Shown: positions 32,264 to 43,572 of the stretch, in pieces
How the letters are laid out: the number at the start of each line of letters is the position of its first letter
Position numbering within the stretch: the first letter of the stretch is position 1
Source: Capra hircus
Taxonomy: Eukaryota > Chordata > Mammalia > Artiodactyla > Bovidae
DNA length: 64,000 nt
NCBI RefSeq assembly: GCF_001704415.2
Contig: NC_030822.1
Location: 51,019,345-51,083,344 of the forward strand
Direction: 5' to 3'
Made by a program: the position numbers and the translations under genes
The notes under the pieces: generated by a model
Told to the model about the DNA's origin: nothing
Databases searched by the model: none
Seen by the model: the letters and a program-made list of their open reading frames with translations, nothing else

Positions 32264-32478
32264 CGCATGTGTACTAACTCACTTCATCATGTCCAACTCT
32301 GTGCAACCCCATGGACTATTGCTCACCAGGCTCCCATGTGGAGCCATGGAATTCTCCAGGCAAGAATACTGGAGTGGGTTGCCATGTCCTCCTGGAACTG
32401 AACCATCCCAGGAACTGAACCCACGTCTCCTACATCGCATGCAGATTCTTTACCACTGAACCACCAGGGAAGCCTGTG
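32264..32478 (-). repeat. Bov-tA SINE
   Basis: Minus-strand Bov-tA, with a damaged body (GGAACTGAACCATCCCAGG duplicated word) and an intact head (CACTGAACCACCAGGGAAG). Confidence 0.9.
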
Positions 32479-32934
32479 GTGACTACAATGCACTGATAAT
32501 ACAGAAAAATGCATGCGCTCATAGTGGGGGTAAATGGGCTCCTGAGAGCTCCACTTTCTCCCTCCCTCGAATCAGGATGGTGCCTATATAGGAATGAAGG
32601 AATATACTGTGATGCTGGAAATCTTTATTTCCAGCATTGTGGTGCAGACAAGCCTAAGGACCTTCAGAGGCTCAGGGGGGTCACAGAGGATGGGAGTTAG
32701 AGGACACTGGGGGAGCAGGGGCTAGGCTACTGGGGTGGCTATTTGGGAGCCGCAGAGGTGGGGAGAGGGGAAGAGCAGGAGGCGGTCATGGCACAACAGA
32801 AGCAAAACTGCTTTCAAAGGTGAAGTATGGAACAAAGGTGAGTTGAAAGGATTTTATGAATATTACCAGGAGATGAGTATCCGGAACAAAAGTCGCGGGA
32901 GGGGAGAAGTCAGCCCTGGGTAAAAAGCTTTAAA
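32479..32934. other. Unique noncoding DNA
   Basis: Contains a palindromic AAATCTTTATTTCCAGCATT segment near 32617, but no repeat family or gene is recognised. Confidence 0.45.
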
Positions 32935-33110
32935 ACACCGCATCTCATTAATGCTTCTAGTCCACACAGCGGGCAGCCATGGTTCCCTGCGATTTACAGA
33001 TGAGGGGCCAGGAGCTCAAAGAGGCTAATTCACTTGCCCAAGGTCACACAGCTCTTGGTGGCTGGATACAGAATTTGACTCAAGTTTCTGTAACTCCAAA
33101 GCCAGTGGTT
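32935..33110 (-). repeat. MIR SINE
   Basis: Well-preserved inverted MIR: GCGATTTACAGATGAGG, CTAATTCACTTGCCCAAGG, TCACACAGCTCTTGGTGGCT, ATTTGACTCAAG. Confidence 0.85.
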
Positions 33111-33326
33111 CTTCACAGGAGCCCTGTGAGGCTTTCTGAAAATTTGGGGGATATTTTTTTCCTCTAAATGTAGTAATGCTCAAGCATTTATATACAGGCA
33201 CACCTGAGAAATACTGCAGGTTCCATTGTAAACCACCACAATAAAGCGAATATCACAATAAACTGAGTCACATGAATTTTTTGGTTTCCCGGTGCATATA
33301 AAAGTTATGTTTACACTATACTGTGG

Positions 33327-33540
33327 GCTTTCCTGATAACTTAGAGGGTAAAGAATCCGCCTGCAATGCAGGAGACCCAGGAGATGCAGGAGACGCAGGT
33401 TCGATCCCTGAATTGGGAAGATCCCCTGGAGGAGAAAATGGCAACTCACCCCAGTATCCTTTCCTGAAAAATCCCACGGACAGAGGAGCCTGGCGGGCTA
33501 GTCTAAAGGGTCGGACATGACTGAGTGACTAAACACACAC
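33327..33540 (+). repeat. Bov-tA SINE in Tigger1
   Basis: GGCTTTCCTGATAACTTAGA to CATGACTGAGTGACTAAACA. The 14-bp repeats ACACTATACTGTGG (33313-33326) and ACACTATTCTGTGG (33541-33554) flank it, one mismatch. Confidence 0.94.
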
Positions 33541-33928
33541 ACACTATTCTGTGGTCTATTAGCTGTATGATAACATTTTGTCTAAAAGCACAATGTCCAT
33601 ACGTCAATTTAAAAATACTTCATTGCTACAAGATGCAGACCATCATCTGAGTCTTCAGAGAGTCATAAGTATTTTAACCAGTGGAGGGTCTTGCCTCAAT
33701 CTTGATGGCTACTGACTGATCAGGGTGGTGGGTGCTGAAGGTTGGGGCCCCTTAAAATAAGACAAGAATGAATTTTGCAAATCAATGGACTCATCCTTTT
33801 ACGAAAAATTTCTCTGCAGTGTCCAATGCTGTTTGATAGCATTTTACCCACAGCAGAACTTCTTTCAAAGTTGGAGTCAGTCCTCTCAAAGGCTGCTGCT
33901 GCTTTATCAACTAAGTTTATATAACATT

Positions 33929-34292
33929 CTCTTTTTCAAGAAGATAGTCACATTCCCTTTTGCTCACATTTTCTTTTCTTAAATAATTTTTATTTACTTA
34001 TTTTTTGCTGGGCCGGGTCTTCGTTGCTGCGTGGGCTTTTCTCTAGTTGTGGAGAGCGGGGGCTGCTTTCCAGCTGTGGTGCTCAGCCGCTCTCACTGTG
34101 GTGGCTTCTCTCGTTGCAGAGCACGGGCTCTGCGGGACGCAGGCCTTAACAGTTGCGGCATGTGGGCTCAGTGCTTGTGGCTCATGGGCCTAGCTGCTCC
34201 AAGGAATGTGGGATCTTCCCAGACCAGGGATAGAACCTGTGTCTCCTGCACTAGCAGGTGGACTCTTTATCACTGAACCCCCAGAGAAGCCC
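33929..34292 (-). repeat. CHR-type SINE in Tigger1 with extra 3' flank
   Basis: The CHR body is 33975-34292 (CTGGGCCGGGTCTTCGTTGC to CTGAACCCCCAGAGAAGCC). About 46 further bases (33929-33974) that are not Tigger1 lie on its tail side. Repeats TATATAACATT (33918-33928) and TATGTAATATT (34293-34303) enclose both parts. Confidence 0.85.
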
Positions 34293-34435
34293 TATGTAAT
34301 ATTTTTAAGTTCTTTATTGTCATTTCAATAATCTTCATAGCATCTTCCCCCAGGAGTAGTTTCCATTTCAAAAAAACCACTTTTCTTGTTCATCCATAAG
34401 AAGCAACTCACCATCTGTGAAAGCTTTATCATGAG

Positions 34436-34636
34436 TGAGTGAGTGAGAGAAGTCTCTCGGTGGTGTCTGACTCTTTGTGACCCCATGGACTATACAGTCC
34501 ATGAAATTCTCTAGGCCAGAATACTGGAGTGGGTAGCCTTTCCCTTCTCCAGGGGATCTTCCCAACCCAGGGATCGAACCCAGGTCTGCCACATTGCAGG
34601 CGGATTCTTTATGTGCTGAGCCACGGAGGAAGACCA
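34436..34636 (-). repeat. Bov-tA SINE in Tigger1
   Basis: Minus-strand Bov-tA with 12-bp repeats CTTTATCATGAG (34424-34435) and CTTTATCGTGAG (34637-34648), one mismatch. Tail has (GAGT)n. Confidence 0.93.
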
Positions 34637-34659
34637 CTTTATCGTGAGATGGCAGTCAT

Positions 34660-34911
34660 TCAGTTAACATCTTCAGGCTCCACTTCTGATTCTAGTTTTC
34701 TTACTGTTTCTACCACATCTGCAGTTACTTCCTCCACTGGAGTCTTGAACCCTTCAAAGGCGTCCATGACATCTGGAATCAACTGCTTCCAAACTTCTGT
34801 TAAGGTTGGTATTTTGACCTCTGTCCACGAATCACAAAGGGCACACAGAATGGCATTCATCATAGCATCCAGAAGCTTCCTTTCCAGAAGATTTTTGACT
34901 GACTTTTCCAA
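34660..34911 (-). pseudogene. Tigger1 transposase fragment, C-terminal part
   Basis: The 83-codon frame has DSWTEVKIPTLTEVWKQLIP, DAFEGFKTPVEEVTADVVE and ESEVEPEDV, matching the segment after the DDE domain of Tigger1 transposase. The preceding catalytic region lies further right on the minus strand and is broken by shifts. Confidence 0.85.
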
Positions 34912-35222
34912 GACTCACCAGAGGAATCTCTAGCTATGGTAGCTATAGTTTCCTAAAATGTATTTCTTAAATAATAAGACTTGAAAGTTGAAATGATTCC
35001 TTGATTCATGGGCTGCAGAATGGATGCTGTGTTAGCAGGCATGAAAACATTAATCTCGTTGTACATCTCCATCAGAGCTCTGGGTAACCAGGTGCATTGT
35101 CAGAGAGCAGTAAGATTTCAAAAGGAAACTTTTTTTTCTGAGCAGTAGATCTCAACAGGGGACTCAAAATATTCAGTAAACCATGTTGTAAACAGATGTT
35201 CCGTCATCCAGGCTTTATTGTT

Positions 35223-35447
35223 TCATTTAGAGAACACAGGCAGAGTAGATTTAGCATAATTCTTAAAGGCCTCAGGATTTTCAGAATGATAAAGGAGCAT
35301 TGGCTTAAACATAAAGTCACCAGCTGCAGAACAAGTCAGCCTGTTCTTTGAAGCTTTGAAGCCAGGCACTGACTTCTCCTCTCTAGCTATGAAAGTCCCA
35401 GATGGTATCTTCTTCCAGGGGAAGACTGTTTGGTCAACATTGAACAA
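35223..35447 (-). pseudogene. Tigger1 transposase fragment, start of DDE domain
   Basis: The frame begins MFNVDQTVFPWKKIPSGTF and includes EEKSVPGFKASKNRLT and HSENPEAFKNYAKSTLP. The NVDQT stretch carries the first catalytic Asp of the pogo DDE triad (usual form NVDET). The later catalytic residues are outside this fragment. Confidence 0.88.
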
Positions 35448-35461
35448 CTGTTGCTTGGTTG

Positions 35462-35693
35462 TGCTGTGTGTGCTGTGCTAAGTCACTTCACTAGCGTCTG
35501 ACTCTTTGTGACACCATGGACTGCAGCCCATGAGGCTCCTCTGTCCATGGGATTCTCCAGGCAAGAGTATCGGAATGTGTTGCCATGCCTTCTCTGGGGG
35601 ATCTTCCCAACCCAGGGATCAAACCCGTGTCTCTTAAGTCTCCTGCTTTGGCAGGTGGGTTCTTTACCTCTAGCGCCACCTGGGAAGGCCTTG
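35462..35693 (-). repeat. Bov-tA SINE in Tigger1 transposase
   Basis: Minus-strand Bov-tA, GTGCTAAGTCACTTCACTAG to GCGCCACCTGGGAAGGCC. It separates the transposase N-terminal part from the NVDQT motif. Short imperfect repeats (CTTGGTTGT and TTCGGTTGT) flank it. Confidence 0.9.
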
Positions 35694-35700
35694 CTGTTCG

Positions 35701-35829
35701 GTTGTAGCCACCTTCGTGAATTATCCTAGCTAGATCTTCTGGATAACTTCCTGTAGCTTCTACAACGGCACTCGCTGCTTCACTTTGGGCTTTGATGTTA
35801 CGGAGGTGGCTTCTTTCCTTAAACCTCAT
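35701..35829 (-). pseudogene. Tigger1 transposase fragment, before DDE domain
   Basis: About 43 codons, MRFKERSHLRNIKAQ through SYPEDLARIIHEGGY, the segment between the CENP-B-like DNA-binding part and the DDE domain. The open frame then runs into the Bov-tA, so the rest of that frame is SINE sequence. Confidence 0.82.
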
Positions 35830-36156
35830 GAACTAACCTCTGGTAGCTTCAGACTTTCCTTCTGCAGCTGCCTTACCCCTCTCAGCCTTCCCAGAATTGA
35901 AGAGAGCTAGGGACCTACTCTGTATTAGCCTTGGTTTAAGAGACTGTGGCTGGTTTGATCTTCTATCCAGACCATTCAAACTTTCTCCATTTCAGAAATA
36001 AGGCTGTTTCACTTTCTTATCATTTATGTGTTCACTGGAGCAGCACTTTCATTTTCCTTCAATAACTTTTCCTTTGCGTTCACAACTTGGCTAAGTGTTT
36101 TTGGCTCACCTCAGCTTTTGACGTGCTTCCCTCACTAAAAATCATTCCAATTGCTC

Positions 36157-36439
36157 TCTATATATAATTTAATTTCGGCTGGGTTGGGTCTTCGTTGCTG
36201 CGTGGGGGCTTTCTCTAGCTTTGGCAAGGTGGGGGCTACTCTCTGGTTGTGGTGCACAGGCTGCTCACAGCGGTGGCTTTTCTCTTGTTGTGGCACGTGG
36301 GCTCTAGAACACAGATTTAGTAGTTGCGGTGCACGGACGTAGTTGCTCTGTGGCGTGTGGGACCTTCCAGGACCAGGGATTGAACCCGTGTCCCCAACAC
36401 TGGCAGGAGGATTCTTACCCACTGGACCCCCAGGGAAGT
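36157..36439 (-). repeat. CHR-type SINE in Tigger1
   Basis: Minus-strand CHR, TTTCGGCTGGGTTGGGTCTT to CCACTGGACCCCCAGGGAAG. Possible 9-bp repeats CCAATTGCT (36148-36156) and CCTATTGCT (36440-36448). Confidence 0.88.
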
Positions 36440-36945
36440 CCTATTGCTAGTTTGTATGTGTGTTTCCTTTTTTAATTTAAAGTAAGAGATGAGTTACTCT
36501 TTTTGCACTTGACAGTTGGCCATTGCAGGGTTATTAATTGGCTTAATGTCACTATTGTTGTGACTCAGGGAACAGGGAGGCGCGAGGAGAGGGAGCGAAT
36601 AGGAGAACAGCCAGTACGCAGAGCAGTCAGAACACACACAACATTTACGAGTTAAATTTGCCACCAGTATTATTTGTGGTGCCTCAAAACAACTGTATCA
36701 GTAACACTGAAGATCACTCATGACAGATCACCGTAACAATTATGATAATCATGAAAAAGTTTGAAATACTGCGAGAATTACCAAAATCTGACACACAGAC
36801 ACAAAGTGAGCAAACGCTGCTGGAAAAATGGCTCCCATAGATCTGCTCCACGCAGGGCTGCCACAGACCTTCAGTTTGTAAAAAAGAACACAATTATCTG
36901 CGAAATGCCATAAAACAAGGCACAATAAAATGAGGTGCGCCTGTA

Positions 36946-37944
36946 CGGAAACATATTTTATTATGTTACTTGCCTTTAATTTATCCTTTGTTATACTTAG
37001 GATATTATACGTTTTTAAATCACGCATGCAGAGGGTTAAAGTATTGGTGAATTCCATTTTAGGATGGTAAAGCACACTTTTTCAAATACGTATAAAATAG
37101 ATTGGATCAAACTGAGAAACATCACACCCTTCAAGGTCAAAAAGGAAGAGTGATGTCACCTCAGCTCTGGCCAAACCACCCACTCCTAACTCCAGGACCT
37201 AGAAGGAGAGAGGGCGGCCAGAGCAGGAGAAGGAAGAGGAGGGGTGTAGCTGCAGCCTGATGCAAGAAGCGGGCAGGGCAGGGGTAGGAGTGAGACCCTC
37301 TGTGGACAGCACTGGGCTCGCATTCACTACTACACTGCCAGCCCTTCCCAGAGGGACTGGCTCCAACCCAACTGCCCCAGCCCCACGTGCCTAACGGATG
37401 TATTACCCCATGAAGGTTGGCGGCGGCTGGCACACCTGATGATGCCCCTGACAGCCCCGCAAAAGCCTTTCTGTTGAAGTAAATGCACCTTTGTGTGCTC
37501 TGTGGCTCATTCCTAGTTCATTTGTAACCTCGGGGCTACCCTGCCCTCTGGCTGTTGGCGTATGCTGAAGGAACACACACTTTTAAAGGTCAGACTTAGT
37601 GAAACCAGTTGGAGCACAGCGTGCCATCAGGCATTTAGGATGTGGGTTAGCTGATGCTTTGAACTCTTCATCACTGTTCATCAGCACAGCCAACCAAAGG
37701 CTCTGTCATGTCTTCAAGAACAGAACCGACTGCTGAATGCAGGCTGAACCATCCTGGCGTTAGGTGGGTCTGGACGGATGCGGTCAGAGAGAGGAAAGGA
37801 AAGCAAAGGAAAAACATTAGGAAGATGATGGGACTAAGGACAGGTGAGGAGGCAGAAGGCAGATTCTTTCACAAGGGGAAGCACAGACTCCAGGGAAGGA
37901 CAGGAAGGGACACCGCACCAGGCGCTGGACGTCAAGGTTACAGA
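36946..37944. other. Unique noncoding DNA
   Basis: No repeat or gene recognised. 37.2-37.4 kb is GC-rich and has a chance open frame. Confidence 0.5.
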
Positions 37945-38060
37945 TGCGGGGCTACCCCATCACAACATCTCCCTGGGTCTCGGTTTTCTCTTCTGTAAAT
38001 GACAGAGCTGGACTGTGAGACTTCCAAAGGCCTCTTCCGGCTCTGATGGCCTATGAGCTG
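37945..38060 (+). repeat. Probable MIR fragment
   Basis: TCTCGGTTTTCTCTTCTGTA, GAGCTGGACTGTGAGACTTC, CCTCTTCCGGCTCTGATGG: the order of a MIR 3' part. Confidence 0.5.
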
Positions 38061-38124
38061 GGGAGCTGGATCGAAAGAGGGTGCAGAGAGCAGAGCGCTG
38101 GCCCCACAGCTGCTGTCTGTCGCC

Positions 38125-38690
38125 ACTAAAGGCACCAAGGTCTGAGAGTCACCTGGGGCTCCTCCCTCCTTCCCAGCCATCCTGCTGCCGCTGCCTTGGC
38201 CCAACCCTCCTCATTCTCCAGCCCCCACCTTCTCCCCACCCCCAGCCCATCTGGCTGCATCCAGTTTTCTTCCAAATGAGAAGCACGAGGGAGCCACCAC
38301 CAATGCCAGCTCCGTACCGCTCCCAGGACACGCCTCGAGTCCACACTGGAGCAGGGCTTCAACCCCCTTCTCCATCCTCAGCCCTCCCACTTTGGGACTC
38401 AGCCACTGGGACTTCCCAGGCTCCTCTGCCCAATGTCCTCCCCTCACAGGTCTATCTATTAATAAAAACATCTTACTCAAAACTTAGTTCAGACTGCACC
38501 TCCCCGGGAGGCCTCCTCTGGGTCCCCAGGGTAAAGCTGAGCGGTCGCTACTCAGTTCAGCGGGTTCCTCCAGGCCTCTGCAGACCGGGTTATAATTATG
38601 ATCTGTAGAGATCATCTCCTTCATGAGACTCTGAATCCTCAGGACAGAGGCGGGGACCCTCACACCACACCAGACACGAGGCGGGAAAGA
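38125..38690 (+). repeat. Probable L2 fragment
   Basis: C-rich text with GAGAGTCACCTGGGGCTCCT (RT-downstream position) and an end-like GAATCCTCAGGACAGAGGCG, GGGACCCTCACACCACACC. Strongly diverged. The 175-codon open frame here is a by-product of the L2-like C-rich composition. Confidence 0.45.
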
Positions 38691-38704
38691 CTGGCTTTTC
38701 TAAA

Positions 38705-38800
38705 CTCCAAGTTCACTCCGCTCCACCACCAGCCAGCTCTGTGGTCTTAGGGGAGTGCCATCTCCTCCCTCCCGGGAGTCCCGTTTCCTCATCGGTACAT
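38705..38800 (+). repeat. Probable MIR fragment
   Basis: CACTCCGCTCCACCACCAGC, AGCTCTGTGGTCTTAGGGGA, then GTTTCCTCATCGGTACATAG. Confidence 0.5.
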
Positions 38801-40834
38801 AGGATCTGAGTCTGAGCTCCAGAGCTGGGGTGAGCCCTGTCTCTCCTGGCCCACCGAGTGGGATTCTGGGGCTCCGTGGTGATGGTTTGAGACTGGCTAT
38901 GCAGGAGCATCTCTTTTCCCAGTCGTCACTGGGGCAGACACACTTTAGCACAGATGCGCTCACACGCAGACCCTGCAGTGATCCATCCTTCCGCTCTGCG
39001 CTCCCAGGGTTAATTAGCCTGCAGCATCTATAGGGCGCTTTCTCCTTTAATAGCCAATTAGATCTTGTTAGCTCTATTGTCATTTATAGGACAAGTCAGA
39101 GGCACTCCCGGGCCCGCTGGCCCATCTTGCAGAAGCCGGCAGCCCAGATCCCTCTGCTGGCAAGGGGGAGAGAACTGGAAGCCTCGCCTGGGAAGGAGGG
39201 CTTGGGAAAGAGCACTGAGGCAGGTCTGCTCTGGGAGGGAGAGGCAGCTGAGAGCCTGGTGCTTGCTCCTGCCAGGTCACGAAGCAGGGCTCTCTGGGTG
39301 AGTGATGGGAGGCCCTTCAGGCTTGTTCTGGTTTTGTCACCTCTGTGTGCACCTGGGGGCTGCACACAGCTGGGCCCACGGTCAGTGGTCTGCATGGCGG
39401 CTCCAGCTGCAAGTCCTCCAGGCCTCTGCAGGGCAGATCAATATCCAGCCTGGCCTCCCTGCTAAGGACACCGCATCTCAGCCTGGTCACACAGCTCAAA
39501 ACGGGGCCTGGGATGTGCTAATGAGGCTGGGAAAGCTCTGCCCCATCCTGCCTCCTGGCCACCTTCCAGGCCAGGGAGGTGGTGGGCCAGCCAGACCCCG
39601 CAGGCTGACCTCTCTTCCTCTTCTGCATAAATGAAGTTTCTGACAAGCTCTGCCTCGAGTGCCCTGGCCGCGGAAGAGCTGATGTCTTGATGTGGCCGAA
39701 GCAGCCTCTCTCTCGCTTTGCAGTGAGAACAGAGGGAGTCTTTCTCACAGGCACCTGGGTGAAATATGGCTTGGAGACAATCTCCTGGCGAGTCACTGAA
39801 GGCCCGTCACGGCAGGACAGGGCAGCCATGCTGGGCAGAGGGAGAGCTCGGACCTCAGTCAGGGAGCCTGAAGCCCTGGAGGCTAGAAGTGAGCGGACAG
39901 GATGGCTCCAGGGACAAGCTCAGCGCCAGGGAAGTTGAAGACCCCCGGTCTATTTACAGCCCCTTGGGGGCTGGACCACAGCTGGCTAATTTATAGCTTA
40001 TAACACAGCTCAGCACCGCCTCTGTCTGCAGGCGCAGGTCAGCTTGTGTGAGAAAGAGCTCCCCCCCACCCCTATACTCCTGAGGCTGAAAGAGCAGGGC
40101 TGGCGTGAGCACTCTTAGCCAGGGGTCTCTGAGTCTCCTCCTTGGGGGCTGTGAATCATAATAGTAAAGGCCTTTGAAAGGGGTGAGAAGCAGATCTGGC
40201 TTCAGCGGAGGCTCAATATCTTCTTTTTTCTTTTTTTTTAACCTTCCTACATGCGCTGGAGGGGAAAAGGAAATAATAAAGTTCCTGTGATCAAGCCTGA
40301 GGATGATAAACTAGGAAGAACGGAACTGCAGGAAGAGATGGGAAAACATTACAGGAGGCTGCAGTGTTTTATGGCCTGTGCGGCTTTTCTTTCTCTCTCT
40401 TTTTTAAGGGAACAAATGAAAGGGCTTGGATTTTAATTAGGCTCCTGAAAGACAAAAATTATCCTGGGTTTACGCAGGTGGGGGTGGGCTCCCGGCTGCC
40501 TCTTCCTCCTCCGTCTCCCACTGACCCGATTGCAATCTCCAGGAGGCCGGAGGCACAGTCTCTCCCTCCTGTACCCAAGCGAGCTATGAATCAGGCTCCA
40601 GGAAGCCAGCGCTGGAGGGAAGGGACCTCCGAAATCCCACAGATTTCTGATTCTCAAACTGTGCTCCCCAGAACGCCCTCCTAGGCTACATCTGGGTATT
40701 GGGAGGTAGGGGGAGAAGGGATGCCAACCTCCAAGGCCCCGACATCCTGCTTCGATCCCAGTAGCTCAGTTTTTACCTATTGCGATTCTGTGTGTAAATG
40801 AAGGATGTAACCACTAAACATAAGTTTGGAGGCC
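38801..40834. other. Unique GC-rich DNA, candidate conserved blocks
   Basis: No gene recognised. About 2 kb without clear repeats. AT-rich islands with homeodomain-type cores stand out at 38995-39100 (GGGTTAATTAG, CCAATTAGATC) and 39950-40015 (GGCTAATTTATAGC). A C-run lies near 40058-40068. Confidence 0.4.
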
Positions 40835-41340
40835 ACTGATCTGGTCTGATCATCTCATTTTACAGATCAGGGCCTCCGAGGTCCAAGGAGGAAAAGCTAG
40901 CCTCAGGTCAGGCTGCAAATGAAGAGCCAACCTGAGGCCCGAGCCATGGCATCTTGTTTAGGCCACTGTTCCTTTCCCAGCACCATTCTGCTTGCAATTA
41001 TTTTGTCTGCTATCACAGATTCCTTGCTGACAATGCCAAAGCTACACTGCCAGTCCAGACCCCAACACTCGTGCCTCAGACCTGTATGTCCAGCTGTTTA
41101 CCCAAGATCCTGAGTACCTGCAGTCCATCACATCTCCCACGCACCCTCTGCCCCTGGTTGATGTCAACCTCCCAGTCTCCCAGCGGCAGCTCCAGAATTT
41201 TCATAGGAGGGAATGAAAGGCAGTCAGGCTGAAAGGGGGAATGGTGCTAGCAAACTTGTCTACAGCTGAGTCTGCATGGCTTTCTTAGGTTAGCTGTTTA
41301 ATTGGGGTGCTAAGGATGCTAATGGAGACCTCCTCCTGAC
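40835..41340. other. Unique DNA, possible MIR remnant
   Basis: TCTCATTTTACAGATCAGGG near 40852 with AGGTCCAAGGAGG after it suggests an inverted MIR. The rest is unassigned. Confidence 0.35.
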
Positions 41341-41344
41341 TCAG

Positions 41345-42205
41345 CCACTGCAGTCATCCTGAGTGGAAATCCGGAGACGTCCTTGCCTCTGTCTTCATGT
41401 TTCCCGCCTGCCCCATCTAATTAGTAACCAAATCCTACTAAACTGACTTCTGAAATAATATTGTACTTCATCTTCTGTCCTCTATCAGCTCTATGTGAAA
41501 GGTCCAGGCCTCCTGGCCTCTTGTATGTCAGCTTTGGAGACCAGGGCTCCATCTTTTGTGTCTACCTCTCTGTACCTACACCACTCACCAAGCACCTAAC
41601 ACATACTTGTCACTCAGTAAATATTCATGAAAAGGATAGATTGATGGATGAACAAATGGTCGGACTACTGCAACAGTCTCTTAACTGGTCTCTTTTTTTT
41701 AAAGTTTTACCCTCTTCAAATATGCCCTCTATTTTACTTCTGGGAAGATTCATCTAAGATGTAAATTGCCAAGGTACTCTCCTAACTTAAAACCCGTCTG
41801 TATTGGTTTCTTGTTCCTCCCTGAGTTGAAGCTTTCCTCTCCAGCACACAGGGTCTCCACGACTGGGCCCATGATTTCAGTCTCATCTCCCTGGCTTCCT
41901 GTCTGCCCTACTTACAATTCCCCTTTGGCGTATCCTTCTTCATCTGGCCCACTTTCACTCTTCTTTTAAACTCAGCTCAGGGGACATCGCCCTTAAAAAC
42001 CGACTCCTGCCGCTACCACCCCTGTTTTAGGCTGGGGGGAGCCTTGCTTCCCATTCCACAGTGTAAATCTCCATTCCTCCCGTCGCTGCCCTGAGCTGAA
42101 TGATCTGTTATATGCCATCTCCCCCATTAGACTGCTCAATGCTTGAAAACAAGTCCCCTGTGTTCATCTGTCTCCCCAACACCCAGTACGAAGACCAGCA
42201 TGGAG
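41345..42205 (+). repeat. L2 LINE fragments, two in tandem order
   Basis: 41345-41655 ends like an L2 terminus (CAAGCACCTAACACATACTT, CACTCAGTAAATATTCATGA). 41660-42205 restarts upstream in L2 (GACTACTGCAACAGTCTCTT, AACTGGTCTC) and runs to CATTAGACTGCTCAATGC. Two separate copies, or one rearranged copy. Confidence 0.65.
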
Positions 42206-42215
42206 ACTATAGTTG

Positions 42216-42340
42216 TTTTTCTGTGGCTGTTTTTGGACATGCCACACGACATGTGGGATCTTAATTTTAGGACCAGAGATTAAACCCTGGCCCCCTGCAC
42301 GGAGGGCTAGAGTTCTAACCACTGGACTGCCAGGCAAGTC
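42216..42340 (-). repeat. CHR-type SINE, short form
   Basis: TTTCTGTGGCTGTTTTTGGA through ACCACTGGACTGCCAGGCAA. The 9-bp repeats CTATAGTTG (42207-42215) and CTATAATTG (42341-42349) flank it. Confidence 0.85.
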
Positions 42341-42349
42341 CTATAATTG

Positions 42350-43264
42350 GGTTCTGAAATGAGTAACTGTGCCCCCGTGGGGCTGATTCAGAGAAGCAAA
42401 GCCTCAGAAGTCTTCCCTACAGCTGAGTGTGCTCCAAAAGAAGTGGTAGAACCACTTTTTTTCTGTCCCCTACCCAAGGTCTTCACAGGCACTGGTTATC
42501 TCCAGTATTACCTGGTTATCTCAAGCCTTTCCAAGATACTTGCTGACAGGGTACGGTTCTCCTTTACTCTTACAACGTGGGCAGGGGAGGCAGGTGCAAG
42601 GGGGTCAACAGCACAGTGGTGGATCCTCTCCTGCCCTCCGGCCAAGTGGTAAGGAGGGCACCCATCATCCCAGGCACCACTGAGACTTGATCAACTTGCC
42701 TTGTGGGGCTGCCACATCCACCCCCTGCTGCCTGGCTGGGTTCAGAAAGGAATAGCATGCGAGCCACACACAGAGGGACCATGGTCAGCCCAATCCAATG
42801 GATATGCATCACAGGAGGGTACCCTTACAGCAGCGCAATGGGAGCAGGAAAGGGCTGGGCGCAGCATCAACCAGCGGGGAAAATTCCCAAGCTCCAGGCT
42901 GCAGAATGCTCTCCCTCCAGCTCAGAAGTGAGGAGCACAGGCAACCCCAACATGCCCCTTCAGGCCAGTGGCAGGGCATCTGGGGCTATAATGGTCCCAC
43001 TGCTCAAGAGGCAAGAAATACTCTGCATTCAGGATAAAGGGAGAGGCGTTTAGAGCAAAGTAAGTAAGGTTTTTGTTTTTTTTTTTTCTTTCAGGACATG
43101 TCAGAGGGAAGTGACTGGTCCCCAGGATGTGGACACACTGAGGATAAAGGAAACAGAGTCCTCCCCGCAATGCACCTCTGGGTCCCACTGCTCCCTCTGC
43201 TAAAGGCTCTCTTCCTACTTCTTCTAAAGGAGGCTGCAGAGAGTGGGAAAAAAAAAGACTTTTT
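42350..43264. other. Unique noncoding DNA
   Basis: A T-rich tract at 43070-43095 ends in TTTCAG and resembles a 3' splice acceptor, but the following frame has no recognisable domain, so no exon is called. Confidence 0.4.
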
Positions 43265-43269
43265 GGGGT

Positions 43270-43490
43270 CATCTCACAGCCTATGTTCAAATCCTAGATG
43301 CGCAGTTGATTAGCCACACGCTCGACGGAAAGTTATTGCACAATTTTGAGCCTTAGTCCTTAACTAGGAAAAGGGGAGTGATGATATATATTTGAGCTGA
43401 TTACGTGAGAGTTCAAGGAGATAATATGGGTGAGGAGTCTTGTGTCGTGCCTGAACATCACAGGCACTCAGCACCTGCTGGCTCTCTCCT
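43270..43490 (+). repeat. MIR SINE
   Basis: CCTATGTTCAAATCCTAGAT, GAGCCTTAGTCCTTAACTAG, AGTTCAAGGAGATAATATGG, CGTGCCTGAACATCACAGGC and ACTCAGCACC in MIR order. Confidence 0.75.
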
Positions 43491-43572
43491 TTTACCCTAA
43501 GTCTTCCGAGGATGCCTCGCCACCACCTCAAGTCTGGGGATTTGGCCATGGTAAGAGTAAGCCTATTCCAGG

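Larger units (their letters stand above)
33195..36943 (-). mobile_element. Full-length Tigger1 DNA transposon with five SINE insertions
   Basis: Left end CAGGCACACCTGAGAAATAC, right end AATAAAATGAGGTGCGCCTG. Both match Tigger1 terminal repeats and each is bordered by TA (33193-33194 and 36944-36945), the pogo/Tc1-mariner target. The interior follows Tigger1 throughout, with transposase text on the minus strand. Subtracting the five SINEs (two CHR, three Bov-tA) leaves about 2.45 kb, close to the 2.4-kb length of the family, so nothing large was lost. Many stops and shifts make it inactive. Confidence 0.93.

Noticed and set aside
38081..38608. 175-codon proline- and serine-rich open frame
   Set aside because: It lies in C-rich L2-like sequence and has no recognisable domain.
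43070..43310. T-rich tract ending in CAG followed by a 71-codon frame, like an exon start
   Set aside because: No matching donor context, no domain and no neighbouring exon. T-rich runs of this kind are frequent here.
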